Virus record (IMG/VR): IMGVR_UViG_3300033148_008797
Span: 1-46,734 of that record
DNA length: 46,734 nucleotides
Reading direction: 5' to 3' (one strand)
Source: a virus
The position numbers and the translations under genes were made by a program. Shown piece after piece: positions 27,055 through 35,718 of this stretch; the stretch's first letter is position 1; every line of letters starts with the position of its first letter. The notes below the pieces were generated by a model. That model saw nothing but the letters and a program-made list of their open reading frames with translations, searched no databases and had not been told where the DNA came from.

Positions 27055-27543
27055 TTAAGCAGAATCGTCTATCGTATCTCCAAGAACTATCCTCTTCCAA
27101 TCTGTTCCATTCCATACTGCCAAACAGGCTGACCCAGCCGCACCATCAGAAACATAGGCAATTTGACCATTAGCATAAGAACCAGTAGAGACAGTTGCTA
27201 CAGTCCAAGGTATAGTTCCAACAGTACCAGAAATAATCACATTAGAACCAACACTAGATGATAAAATTAAATGAGAACTTCTATTTACAATATTTGCATA
27301 AGTCGAAACGGCATCATCTGTAAATTCAACTATAGTTCCAGAAATTACAACTTTAGAAGTAGATGAACTTGATAAAATTAAATCTGAATTTGTTGCATTT
27401 AAATGAGCAACACTATCTTCTGGAAATTCTATATTTCTTATTTTTCCACTTGCAGAAACGTGCATACTACTAGAAACATACAAATCATCTGTAGCTTCTA
27501 ATTTGGAATATCCTTTTCTTTCAACAAAAGGTTTACCTCTCAT
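27055..27543 (-). CDS. Short fibre/appendage virion protein
   Basis: A 162-residue relative of the gene just downstream. It begins with the identical 18-residue N-terminus and has two of the repeat units (NSDLILSSSSTSKVVISGT, SSHLILSSSVGSNVIISGT), then a short end WNGTDWKRIVLGD. That end is common in phage fibre proteins. The pair looks like a tandem duplication in which one copy kept a long shaft and head and the other a short form. Confidence 0.65.
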   Translation of the reverse strand: MRGKPFVERKGYSKLEATDDLYVSSSMHVSASGKIRNIEFPEDSVAHLNATNSDLILSSSSTSKVVISGTIVEFTDDAVSTYANIVNRSSHLILSSSVGSNVIISGTVGTIPWTVATVSTGSYANGQIAYVSDGAAGSACLAVWNGTDWKRIVLGDTIDDSA

Positions 27544-27562
27544 CTATATTAAATCTCCAATA

Positions 27563-28099
27563 TTATCCAAGATTTGCATTTATATACACATCCAATGAAC
27601 CACTAAAATCTCCTGCAGCACCAGAAGGGATGGCTCTTACTCTTAAATATCTTCTGCTATTTCCAGCTATTTGAACAGATCTTACATTCGGTTCTGCACC
27701 ACTAGCAGTTAACGGCAATAAAGAATCTCTATCCCAATCAGTTTCCCAATTTGAATCATTTGGACTCCACTCAATAGAAGCAGAAAGCAAATTTTCGTCA
27801 CTATTATTTATGGCAGTAATAACTAAATTTGTATATCCCAACATATCTGTAGATGGAAATACAACAGACCAGCTATCCCCCCAAAAAGCAGATGTATTTT
27901 GAAATGTAGTTCCAGATATTGTTCTTACTTCAACATCGGTTGTACCGTCACTTGCCGACAAAACAAACGAAGCACTATTTAAAAGATAAACATCTAATGG
28001 CCCTCGCCCATCTTTTGATCTTGGTGCTGCTTGCGTTCCATTTACCGGTACCCAATTAGCTATTTCTTTATAAGAACCTGTTTTAAATTGTGTTCCCAT
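27563..28099 (-). CDS. Virion surface/fibre-base protein
   Basis: A 178-residue beta-rich protein (FKTGSYKEIANWVPVNGTQ, LLNSASFVLSASDGTTDVEVRTISG, RRYLRVRAIPSGAAGDFSGSLDVYINANLG). The alternating strand pattern suggests a jelly-roll or Ig-like capsid/fibre domain. It is next to the two fibre genes and follows the prohead protease. Function not known. Confidence 0.55.
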   Translation of the reverse strand: MGTQFKTGSYKEIANWVPVNGTQAAPRSKDGRGPLDVYLLNSASFVLSASDGTTDVEVRTISGTTFQNTSAFWGDSWSVVFPSTDMLGYTNLVITAINNSDENLLSASIEWSPNDSNWETDWDRDSLLPLTASGAEPNVRSVQIAGNSRRYLRVRAIPSGAAGDFSGSLDVYINANLG

Positions 28100-28106
28100 C
28101 TGTTAT

Positions 28107-28703
28107 TTACCTCTTTAGTAAAATCTCATTACAAATTCTATATATACGATCATTTTTTGAAATATGTTGCCTTACATAATCCAAACCAACAATTTTAGAT
28201 TCTCCCAACCAAGCACCATCGGTACTAGGCTCAGAAACCATATCAAAACAAATTAAAGTAAAATCTTCTTGAACTATATCGGCACCTTCATTTGTCTTTT
28301 TGGTTTCTCCAACCCCTCTAGATGAAATTCCCAATTTAACACCAGATTCCATCAACGATTTTAAAATATTTCCAGTTGGAGTATTTAAAATTTCCACCTT
28401 TCCTTTTACATCGTCACCTTCCCACCAAATATCACTAATAAGATGTGAAGCATTTTTTAATTCAACAACCGAATTATCTGGATGGTCACATTCTCCCAAA
28501 GCCCTTCTTTCTTTGACTGCTTTTGTATAATTTTCAACTTCACGTTGCAAAATACTTCTTGGGTATATACGCCCATTTTGATTTTTTGTATCAGCCCTTT
28601 GTAATAAGGCTGGGATTACAATTGGCCCGCCCTTATCTTTGGCTTCTATAATTTTTTCTTTATCATAGTCAAGAGAAATATATTCCCTTAATAGCTTGCT
28701 CAT
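28107..28703 (-). CDS. 21: Prohead maturation protease, T4 gp21-like
   Basis: A 198-residue protein, close to T4 gp21 (212 aa). It has IPALLQRADTKNQNGRIYPRSIL, the catalytic His in GECDHPDNS (about residue 97), the catalytic Ser in LGISSRGVGE (about residue 146) and LICFDMVSEPSTDGAW. This is the U9/U35-type fold that cleaves scaffold and capsid proteins during head maturation. It is located between the portal-side genes and the scaffold, as in T4-like phages. Confidence 0.92.
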   Translation of the reverse strand: MSKLLREYISLDYDKEKIIEAKDKGGPIVIPALLQRADTKNQNGRIYPRSILQREVENYTKAVKERRALGECDHPDNSVVELKNASHLISDIWWEGDDVKGKVEILNTPTGNILKSLMESGVKLGISSRGVGETKKTNEGADIVQEDFTLICFDMVSEPSTDGAWLGESKIVGLDYVRQHISKNDRIYRICNEILLKR

Positions 28704-28721
28704 ATTTTTAATACCTCTTTA

Positions 28722-29003
28722 TTACTTTTTCTTTTTTTTGTTCTTGCCGAAATCAAAAAACTCTTTAATACCAAGATCTTTCATCCATTCAATTTCTTTT
28801 TCAAGTTCAGCATCACCCCAACCACCTTCTGGCTCCTGAACCTTTTCTTTTGCAGCTTCCTTAGCTTTACCAAACTCCTCTCTAATAATATCTTTGATTT
28901 CATGTTCAGTAAGAGGTCTGTGATCAACAGATTTGGTTGGTAATTTAACCTTCTTGTTCGTAAACGCTTCCATAAGAATTTTATAATTTGTTTTTTTACT
29001 CAT
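28722..29003 (-). CDS. Small hypothetical head-assembly protein (gp67/68 position)
   Basis: 93 residues from ATG 29003, with a Lys-rich C-terminus (FFDFGKNKKKKK) and a helical, acidic middle (LTEHEIKDIIREEFGKAKEAAKEKVQEPEGGWG). T4 has the small core proteins gp67 and gp68 at this position between portal and protease, but I cannot show homology from the sequence. Confidence 0.55.
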   Translation of the reverse strand: MSKKTNYKILMEAFTNKKVKLPTKSVDHRPLTEHEIKDIIREEFGKAKEAAKEKVQEPEGGWGDAELEKEIEWMKDLGIKEFFDFGKNKKKKK

Positions 29004-29013
29004 CATTTTTACC

Positions 29014-30345
29014 TCATTTTATATCTCGATATTTATTTTTAATTAAAAATTTAACCATTGCTATTTGTAACGGATTCATATTAGTTATTAATTTATCAAT
29101 CTCATCCTCAAGTTTTTTTAAATAATTATCTCTTTTAGCAAAAATATTAATAACATCTTCCATTGTATTGAAAATAGTTTCTTGAATATGAATCAACTCT
29201 CCAGTCAATGTTTTAGAATCTGGAGAAGCTAACATATTTAATTCTTGCCTAGTTTGATCTGGAATATGAATTAATGGTCTACCATTCTCAATTTTAATAG
29301 CAAATGGCATAGCTTTTTCAGCTTCATTCATTTTTATTTTAAAAAATACTTTTGTTTCGTTGTCTTTTGGATCTTTACCCTTTTTCTTTTCTATAACATC
29401 AAAATTACCAGTACCCTTCAAAACTTTCTCTAATGCACCAAAAGCCTTTTCCAAAATAGAACTTTCTGCTTTTACAGATTTGATAAGAATATTTTTCAAC
29501 TTTTGATCAGACATTAATGTTTCATTTGACAAACTTTCAACAAATTTATTCCACATTTGTGATTTCTGATCTGTTTCTGGTTGCTCAAAAATATATCTAA
29601 TAAAATTTTCTTTTAAAACTCTTTTTATTCTATCAATATATTCTTTTTTTGCCTTTTTGGCTATAGTACCTTTAGGTCTTTTAATTCCTGGTTTTTTTTC
29701 TACTTCTGGTCTACCAGCTCTTCTTTGTCTCTCTCTTTCTGCATCTTTTTGTTTTTTTCTTGCTTGATCCGATCTTCTAATTTGTCTTTGTCTTTCCCAG
29801 GCATCTTTTCTTTTTGGGTAACTGCCCATTTCAACATCAGTTTCATCATCAAAAATTACCCATCTATTTCCACGCTTTCTTACGACTTCATTGGCTTCTT
29901 GACTATCAAACCAATCTAAATCTTCTTTTTCAAATTTACTTCCAACATACCAATCTAAAAAAGTTTGTGGATCATTGTTCCACTTTTGTGGTTGATAAGA
30001 AAAAGTAGCATCTATAGAATCAATCATTCCCAAAAATTTGTCTTTATATCTATTTTTCAAATCCCTTTGAACATTTGAATTAGACTTAAGCCAATTTACA
30101 AATTTAGGAGAATGATACAAAGAAGACGGATGATTGAAAATAGATTTAGTTTTTATATTCTCGCCCTCCAAAAGAGAATAAATAACACTATTTTCAAATA
30201 TTTTTTCTTCACCATAAGGTTTGTTTGGATTATTTCTCTTTCTTTTGGTAGTAGCAAAAGGACCCATAAATCCTTTTACGGCACCACCACCAACAGTAGA
30301 AGATTCATTTTTTTCTTCTTTTTGGTTCTCTTTTTTTTTACTCAT
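29014..30345 (-). CDS. Hypothetical protein between portal and prohead protease
   Basis: A 443-residue protein. The start is basic (MSKKKENQKEEKNES). It has an EDLDWFDSQEANEVVRKRGNRWVIFDDET segment followed by a very basic RQRQIRRSDQARKKQKDAERERQRRAG stretch, then helices and a region GELIHIQETIFNTMEDVINIFAKRDNYLKKLEDEIDKLI. This kind of protein is found in the same location in marine T4-like phages, but I know of no function. The start overlaps the previous gene by eight bases. Confidence 0.6.
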   Translation of the reverse strand: MSKKKENQKEEKNESSTVGGGAVKGFMGPFATTKRKRNNPNKPYGEEKIFENSVIYSLLEGENIKTKSIFNHPSSLYHSPKFVNWLKSNSNVQRDLKNRYKDKFLGMIDSIDATFSYQPQKWNNDPQTFLDWYVGSKFEKEDLDWFDSQEANEVVRKRGNRWVIFDDETDVEMGSYPKRKDAWERQRQIRRSDQARKKQKDAERERQRRAGRPEVEKKPGIKRPKGTIAKKAKKEYIDRIKRVLKENFIRYIFEQPETDQKSQMWNKFVESLSNETLMSDQKLKNILIKSVKAESSILEKAFGALEKVLKGTGNFDVIEKKKGKDPKDNETKVFFKIKMNEAEKAMPFAIKIENGRPLIHIPDQTRQELNMLASPDSKTLTGELIHIQETIFNTMEDVINIFAKRDNYLKKLEDEIDKLITNMNPLQIAMVKFLIKNKYRDIK

Positions 30346-31195
30346 CCGAATCCATCTCCTGGACCAAACTCATATATTGCAACAAATCAACAACCTTTTC
30401 CCTATCTATATTAGAAAAATTCTTAGAAACAAACTTTTTATAACATTCATTAATTTTCTTTGATAATTCAACATCTTCTTTTAAAGAAGAATCCTTAATA
30501 ACTCTTAACTTAGATTTTATATTTTCAACTTGTTCATTAATAACATTTTGAAATTTATTTTTATCATTAGAAATAAGAGATATAGAATAATCAGTAATTA
30601 TTTTTTTCTGAGATTCACTTAAATTTTTGTACTTTTCGTGAAATTTCTTTACGGCTATCTTATAAACAGCATTTGAATATGCCGGATCCAAATTAACTTT
30701 GTTTTCTTCTTTGTTTTCGGTCAAATATCTAACCAAACTATCTTCGATTTTTATTCTATCAACTCCCTCAATAATATTCTTTTTTGCCCTAACATTACTC
30801 AACAAAATTCCAACAGAAGCATAAATTGGATAATTAGTTATTCTATATTTATAAATTTTATCAGACTCTAAACTATAATTAATTTCTTTAATCAATTTGG
30901 TTTTTTCTTCATTTAGTTTATTTGGATCTATATTTTTGGCTCTAGTAACAATTTCTTGTAATAATTCATGTGCAGATTTTGCAGAACTCATCTTAGCATC
31001 AAGAATTGTTTTAAATAATTTTAGTTCTTCATTGAGACACTTTCCCTTTCCAAAATACTTTTTAACCAAAGAAACAACTTTTGATGCTTTATTTTTTTTG
31101 TTTTCTGCCAAACAATTATAAATATGTTGAATCAAAAATTCATAAAGTAATCCCGTGTTTCTCTTTTTATTGTGATTTATCTTTTTGCTAGCCAT
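30338..31195 (-). CDS. Hypothetical helical protein downstream of portal
   Basis: A 285-residue, Lys-rich, almost fully helical protein (LLYEFLIQHIYNCLAENKKNKASKVVSLVKKYF, SAHELLQEIVTRAKN, NYPIYASVGILLSNVRAKKNIIEGV, FHEKYKNLSESQKKIITDYSISL). I recognise the type as a conserved protein near gp20 in environmental T4-like phages, but the function is unknown. It starts 38 bases after the portal stop. Confidence 0.6.
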   Translation of the reverse strand: MASKKINHNKKRNTGLLYEFLIQHIYNCLAENKKNKASKVVSLVKKYFGKGKCLNEELKLFKTILDAKMSSAKSAHELLQEIVTRAKNIDPNKLNEEKTKLIKEINYSLESDKIYKYRITNYPIYASVGILLSNVRAKKNIIEGVDRIKIEDSLVRYLTENKEENKVNLDPAYSNAVYKIAVKKFHEKYKNLSESQKKIITDYSISLISNDKNKFQNVINEQVENIKSKLRVIKDSSLKEDVELSKKINECYKKFVSKNFSNIDREKVVDLLQYMSLVQEMDSDE

Positions 31196-31233
31196 AGATA
31201 TTACCCCATTTTATATAAATAAATATCTAAAAT

Positions 31234-34200
31234 TTAACCCTTAATTATATTTTTTTTATTTTTGTTTTTAAAATGAGCATTTGTTAAAACTTTTACATTT
31301 TTTAAATCTTTCATTTGACTTTCAATTTGACCAATTCTCATCTTAAAAATTCTCTCATCAACATCTTCATCAACAGATTCACCAAATGGAGAACTTGCAA
31401 CCCTTCTTAATGCTGCTATATCTCCAGGATCTGAAAGAGCATTTTTCTTAGTATTAAAAACATGATTTCTTATAGAGTTTGGATCTAATATTTTTCTTTT
31501 CTTTTTCTTGGCCCTATCTGGAGATCTTAATTCATTTGGAATAGACGATTGCAAATTAGGATCTTTTGCTGCAGTTATTGGTTCCCCTTCGGGCGGTTCT
31601 CCTTCTGGGGGAGGAGTTTCTCCTTCGGGTGGCATTTCTTCTCCTGATGGCATTTCTCCTTCGGCTCCAGGCATACCTTCGGCACCCATTCCTTCTTGTT
31701 CTTCTTGTCCTGTTCTAATTTTTTCAACTTCTCTATCTAATAAAGCATCTTTACGCTTCCCTTCTTCAATAGATTCAATTTCTTCATCAGGCAATTGAAA
31801 TATTCTCTTATAAATAAAATGTCTATCAGTCAATCCCTCTTGTGTTGTAGCTGCAGTTGCCACTTCAAATTTATTTCTCCACAATTCCAATCTTTGCATT
31901 TCTTCTATAACAGATGGATTTGCCATAGTTATATCAAAATTTGCCAAATCTGATTCTTCATAACCCATTGAAAATAAATGAATCATTGCAATTTTATACA
32001 ATTCACCAACAAACACTTGTTGAATTCTACGAATTGTACGAGCGAATCTAATATCTTCTTGAGATAATGTTGATTTTCCAACAACATCACCTTCGTATCC
32101 CAGATATGATTTTGGAATTTTTAATGCAGCAAATAGTTTATTTTGGATATATTGTAAATCTTCTATATCTCCCGTAAACTGTCCACCTGGAAGTGTTTCT
32201 ATTCTAGATCCTATATCACCTCTAATTGGGATGAAATAATCTTCGTCAGTGCTCAATGGATTATATCTCAAATCAACTTGCCCAGTGTCACTATCCACAA
32301 CCATATTCCTTTTAATTTGGCTCTTTACTTTCTCCATATACTTACCAACATCATTTGGCGCAACATTTCCTATATCCACATAAAATACTCTACGTTCAGG
32401 ACTCCTAACTATACGATACACCATAACTGCATCTTCCATTAAAATCAATTGTCGCCAAACTCTACGAGCAGGCTCAACTACAGATGCGCCATACGGAAGA
32501 AAAGTATCATTGCCAAGAATTCTAAAATGAATAACTTGCCAATTTTCCAATGGTCTATTTCCTTGTGCTGCCCAACGATATCTATAAGCAGTTGGATCTT
32601 CTGGATCATATCCCTCTTCACGTTCAACTTCATTAACTGGCATAGGAAATAAACCAAGAATTCCATAATCTGGGTGATGATCAACAAGCAAAAATTGATC
32701 ACCATATTTACAAGTATTTCTTACCCACGTCCAAGCATTAAAATCAATCCTAAGAACATCATAGAATAATGATTCTAATGCTTCTCTTATATCTTTATTA
32801 GGAGAATGTATCTTTAAAATGTCACCATATTCATCTCTTGCAAGACATTCATCAGCATATATATCTAATCCGGCTACAGATTTCTGCCATTGTTTCCATT
32901 TCCGAATTCTTAATGAAAACAAAACCATACATAATTTTGCTAGAATTGCTATGAACTTTCCAAACCTCCTTTGTTCCAGCAGCAAAATTATGATTTATCA
33001 AAGTAGATAAGTCATAAACATCAATTTCTTCATAAGGTTCTACAGAAACAACTTTGTGATTTTCGTAATTTTCAACAAAATCAGTCCAATTCTTAAATCC
33101 ATTATCTTTCAACCTAGAAATTATTGGTATCTGACTAACATCAAAATGACTTTTCATCTCAGATAAAGTTTTACCTTTTTCATAAAAATCACAAATTTTT
33201 TGAAAACTTAATTCATGATTATATTTGGGATTTTTCTTGCCACTATTATTAGTTCCATTATGCTTCCAAGCAGAATCAATAGATTTCAAATATTCAGAAA
33301 TTGAATTAAAGCCTTTCTGTTTCAATCTTCGCAAAATCACAAGATGATCGGTCTTAAAATAATCACAAACATGTTTGCCAAAAGAAATATTAACTCCTGC
33401 AGCAACCAAACTCTTACAATGTGCGTCAATCAATTCAAAAGTTAATTCCCTTCTATAGGCAGGATTATTTTTCTTCATAAATTCAGAATGCTGCTTTTTA
33501 AACTTTTCTACCCACTCTTTATCTTTCCACTTAATTTCATTATTTTTCTTCGCCAATATTTCCCCGTGATATTTATAATGTTCATTCTTAGTCATTATTA
33601 TAAGATTATCTGACAAATTATTATTTGGATTAAAATCAATATGATGAACAACTTCTTCATCAGGAATTAGCAATCTATTATTTAATTCTTCCACAATAAA
33701 ACGATGTTCCGGTTGCCATTTTCTATTGTTTGAAGTTCCTTCTTTATTTAGAGCATTTACCCAAACATACTCTTTATCTTCCAAAAATTTAGCCCTATAT
33801 AAAGGCATCAAAGAATTTCCCCTTTTCAATCCCTGCTCAATAGACTTGTATGTTCCATCTCTCAATAAAAATTTATGAGTTTTATTTACAATAAGATAAC
33901 CACCATTATCAAAACTTACTTTATAAGTCATATCCTTTTTTGTAAAATGAGGATTACATGCTTCATCTATAACAACTTTTTTCTTGGAATGATCATAAGA
34001 ATAAACATGAAATACTTGTTTTGGATCTGGATACATCTCACACAATTTTTTTATCGCTATTGGTCCATGTTCAATTGTCCAAATCAATGTATCACCAGAT
34101 ATGCAATAGTCCGAATAGCGAGATAAACGCGAATATTGTCCGTATGATGCCAACTGACTCGCATAAGTAGAAGTAGTTGACTTCAAAAATGCTTTTGCAG

Positions 34201-34333
34201 TTCCAACAGGAACACCAGAATAACCAGGAGAAGAAACCTTATGGGCAATTCTTTGCCTCATGGGAGAATCACCCCTAAATAACCTGGCTAAATTCTTGTA
34301 ATAATCTTTCAAAAATTTATCTTTATCTGCCAT
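31234..34333 (-). CDS. 20: Portal protein, T4 gp20-like, interrupted by an intein and with a +1 site
   Basis: ATG 34333 starts MADKDKFLKDYYKNLARLFRGD. At residue 77 the extein SRYSDY stops and a 400-residue intein follows (34105-32906). The extein resumes SEMETMAEICS, where CGG 32872-32870 needs a skipped C to give SGLDIYADECLARDEYGD, the conserved gp20 motif. The rest has the portal core (WVRNTCKYGDQFLLVDHH, FRILGNDTFLPYGASVVEPARRVW, RSPERRVFYVDIGN, IPKSYLGYEGD) and ends in an acidic Pro-rich tail and a basic end at 31234. The length of 3100 bases is 3n+1. Without the shift the spliced portal would stop 76 + 17 residues in. Confidence 0.9.
32870..32872 (-). other. In-frame CGG, +1 recoding site 8 (portal)
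   Basis: AGC CGG ATT AGA TAT ATA TGC TGA: zero frame stops six codons later. AGC (C) GGA TTA GAT gives the LDIYADE core motif of T4-like portals. Confidence 0.93.
32906..34105 (-). mobile_element. Intein with HNH endonuclease in the portal protein
   Basis: A 400-residue insertion between SRYSDY and SEMETMAE. It begins with Cys (CISGDTLIW, splice block A) and has the B-block NKTHKFLLRDG. Its HNH endonuclease core is EEVVHHIDFNPNNNLSDNLIIMTKNEHYKYH, and two helix-turn-helix-like repeats follow (YFKTDHLVILRRLKQKGF, HFDVSQIPIISRLKDNGF). It ends with DVYDLSTLINHNFAAG, then about 15 extra residues, then GFVFIKN, before a Ser nucleophile. The penultimate residue is Lys where most inteins have His. 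It inserts in a conserved portal segment, as homing inteins do. Confidence 0.9.
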
Positions 34334-34345
34334 AATATACCTCCA

Positions 34346-35716
34346 TTATAACCCCATTAGGTTTACAATCTTTTTAAAAAATATAAATTTAGGAATCAAT
34401 GCATACTTTGAAAATAAAATATAATCATTTATTTGTTTAACGCCACTTCTCCAAAGATTGTAATATAATTGTTGTTGAACCAATTTAAAATCAACTATAT
34501 TACTTTTATTGTTATATGCCTGATTTAGCAAAAAAAAGTATAATTGAGTGCAATACTCAAGAGCTAGCTCTTTTGAATGGCCAATATTATTTTTCATTAT
34601 GTTCACAAATTGTCCAAAATTTCTGACTTCTTCTATAGTTAAATTTCCACCCTTTGAACTTTTTTCTTTTGCCTTTACATGTTGATTGTCAAATATGCCC
34701 AACAATTTCAATGGTTCCTTGGAAAAGAAAACAGGTTGCGTCTTTTCTGATGGATGAACAATTCCAGATACCATATCAATAACACCTGCAATACCATCTT
34801 TCATTAGGGTTTGACCCCACCTAATTGGATTCTCATTGACTTCTAATCTTGTTATGTTCCAATATTGACCAAATAGACTTTGAACACGAGCACCCATTTG
34901 ACCCTTTACGTAAGTTTGCTTTTCATCTTTTTCATTATAATCATCTTTTATTATCTTGAGAAAATCTATCACATCATTAACCAATTGATATTCTCTTGTT
35001 CCATCTTCTAATTTTACCGAACTACCTTTATAACTACGTCCAAAATAAAGCTTTCTATGCATTTCATTAATAATATTATCAAGCAAATATGGAGTTAATT
35101 TCTTTTTGCCATCAATAACATTTATAAAAGCAGTCATAACTATATTTTTTCCAATTGATTCAGCATTGATTAATACTGTAGCAGCTTCTTTTAATATATT
35201 TTCTATATTATTAATTCCTTCTTTGTCCTCAATATCGCCAAGGCTTTCTCTAAAAAAACTATCCATATCCAATTTTTGAGTTCCACCTCTTTTGACAATC
35301 AACTTATTGATATAATCTTCTTTAATTGGACTATCTGAAGTTGCATTACCATTTCTATCAAGAATAATCACACCCTGTTTGTAACTTGGTTCAACAGTAA
35401 AAACAACAATATGTTCTCTATTTTCACCAAAAGGAACTTTGCCTTTTATAATTTGTTCTGCTCTGTAACCAGAAGTATTTGTTCCATATCCGCCAATTGG
35501 ATAAGAATAAATTCCAACAGGAGTATTATATTTCTTATATGTCTGCGGATTTAACCCCAATTTGGGAATATGGGAATAATGAGCAAAAAGATATGGTTCA
35601 TATTTATTTTGCATATCTTGCAAAATTCTCCACTGTTCTTCTGGAGTATGGAACTTTTTGCCCAATTCTTTTTGCCCTCTTTGTTTCTCAAATAAATTTT
35701 TCAAAGATGGATACAT
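34346..35716 (-). CDS. Conserved phage protein, paralogue of 11916-12929
   Basis: About 456 residues from ATG 35716 (MYPSLKNLFEKQRG). It shares with its paralogue the motifs HYSHIPKLGLNP, YNTPVGIYSYP, HIVVFTVEP, WNITRLEVNENPIRWGQTLM, GVIDMVSGIVHPSEKTQPVFF. Relative to the paralogue it has an extra helical insert in the middle (LKEAATVLINAESIGKNIVMTA...), and a longer C-terminus. It sits between terminase and portal. Unknown function, perhaps a packaging or head-associated enzyme. Confidence 0.65.
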   Translation of the reverse strand: MYPSLKNLFEKQRGQKELGKKFHTPEEQWRILQDMQNKYEPYLFAHYSHIPKLGLNPQTYKKYNTPVGIYSYPIGGYGTNTSGYRAEQIIKGKVPFGENREHIVVFTVEPSYKQGVIILDRNGNATSDSPIKEDYINKLIVKRGGTQKLDMDSFFRESLGDIEDKEGINNIENILKEAATVLINAESIGKNIVMTAFINVIDGKKKLTPYLLDNIINEMHRKLYFGRSYKGSSVKLEDGTREYQLVNDVIDFLKIIKDDYNEKDEKQTYVKGQMGARVQSLFGQYWNITRLEVNENPIRWGQTLMKDGIAGVIDMVSGIVHPSEKTQPVFFSKEPLKLLGIFDNQHVKAKEKSSKGGNLTIEEVRNFGQFVNIMKNNIGHSKELALEYCTQLYFFLLNQAYNNKSNIVDFKLVQQQLYYNLWRSGVKQINDYILFSKYALIPKFIFFKKIVNLMGL

Positions 35717-35718
35717 TA

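Noticed and set aside
25327-27543. Repeats in fibre genes as a CRISPR-like or DNA-level repeat array
   Set aside because: The repeats are at protein level (DLILSSS... units) with varying spacing and sequence, and are part of the coding frame.
2517-31233. T4-type late promoters (TATAAATA) before virion genes
   Set aside because: AT-rich spacers contain near matches such as TAAATA and TATTTA, but none is consistent in position or sequence, so no promoter can be supported.
31550-31700. Gly/Pro/Glu repeats in the portal C-terminus as a mobile repeat
   Set aside because: They encode an acidic Pro-rich tail in frame within the portal gene, which is common in portal proteins, with no sign of insertion.
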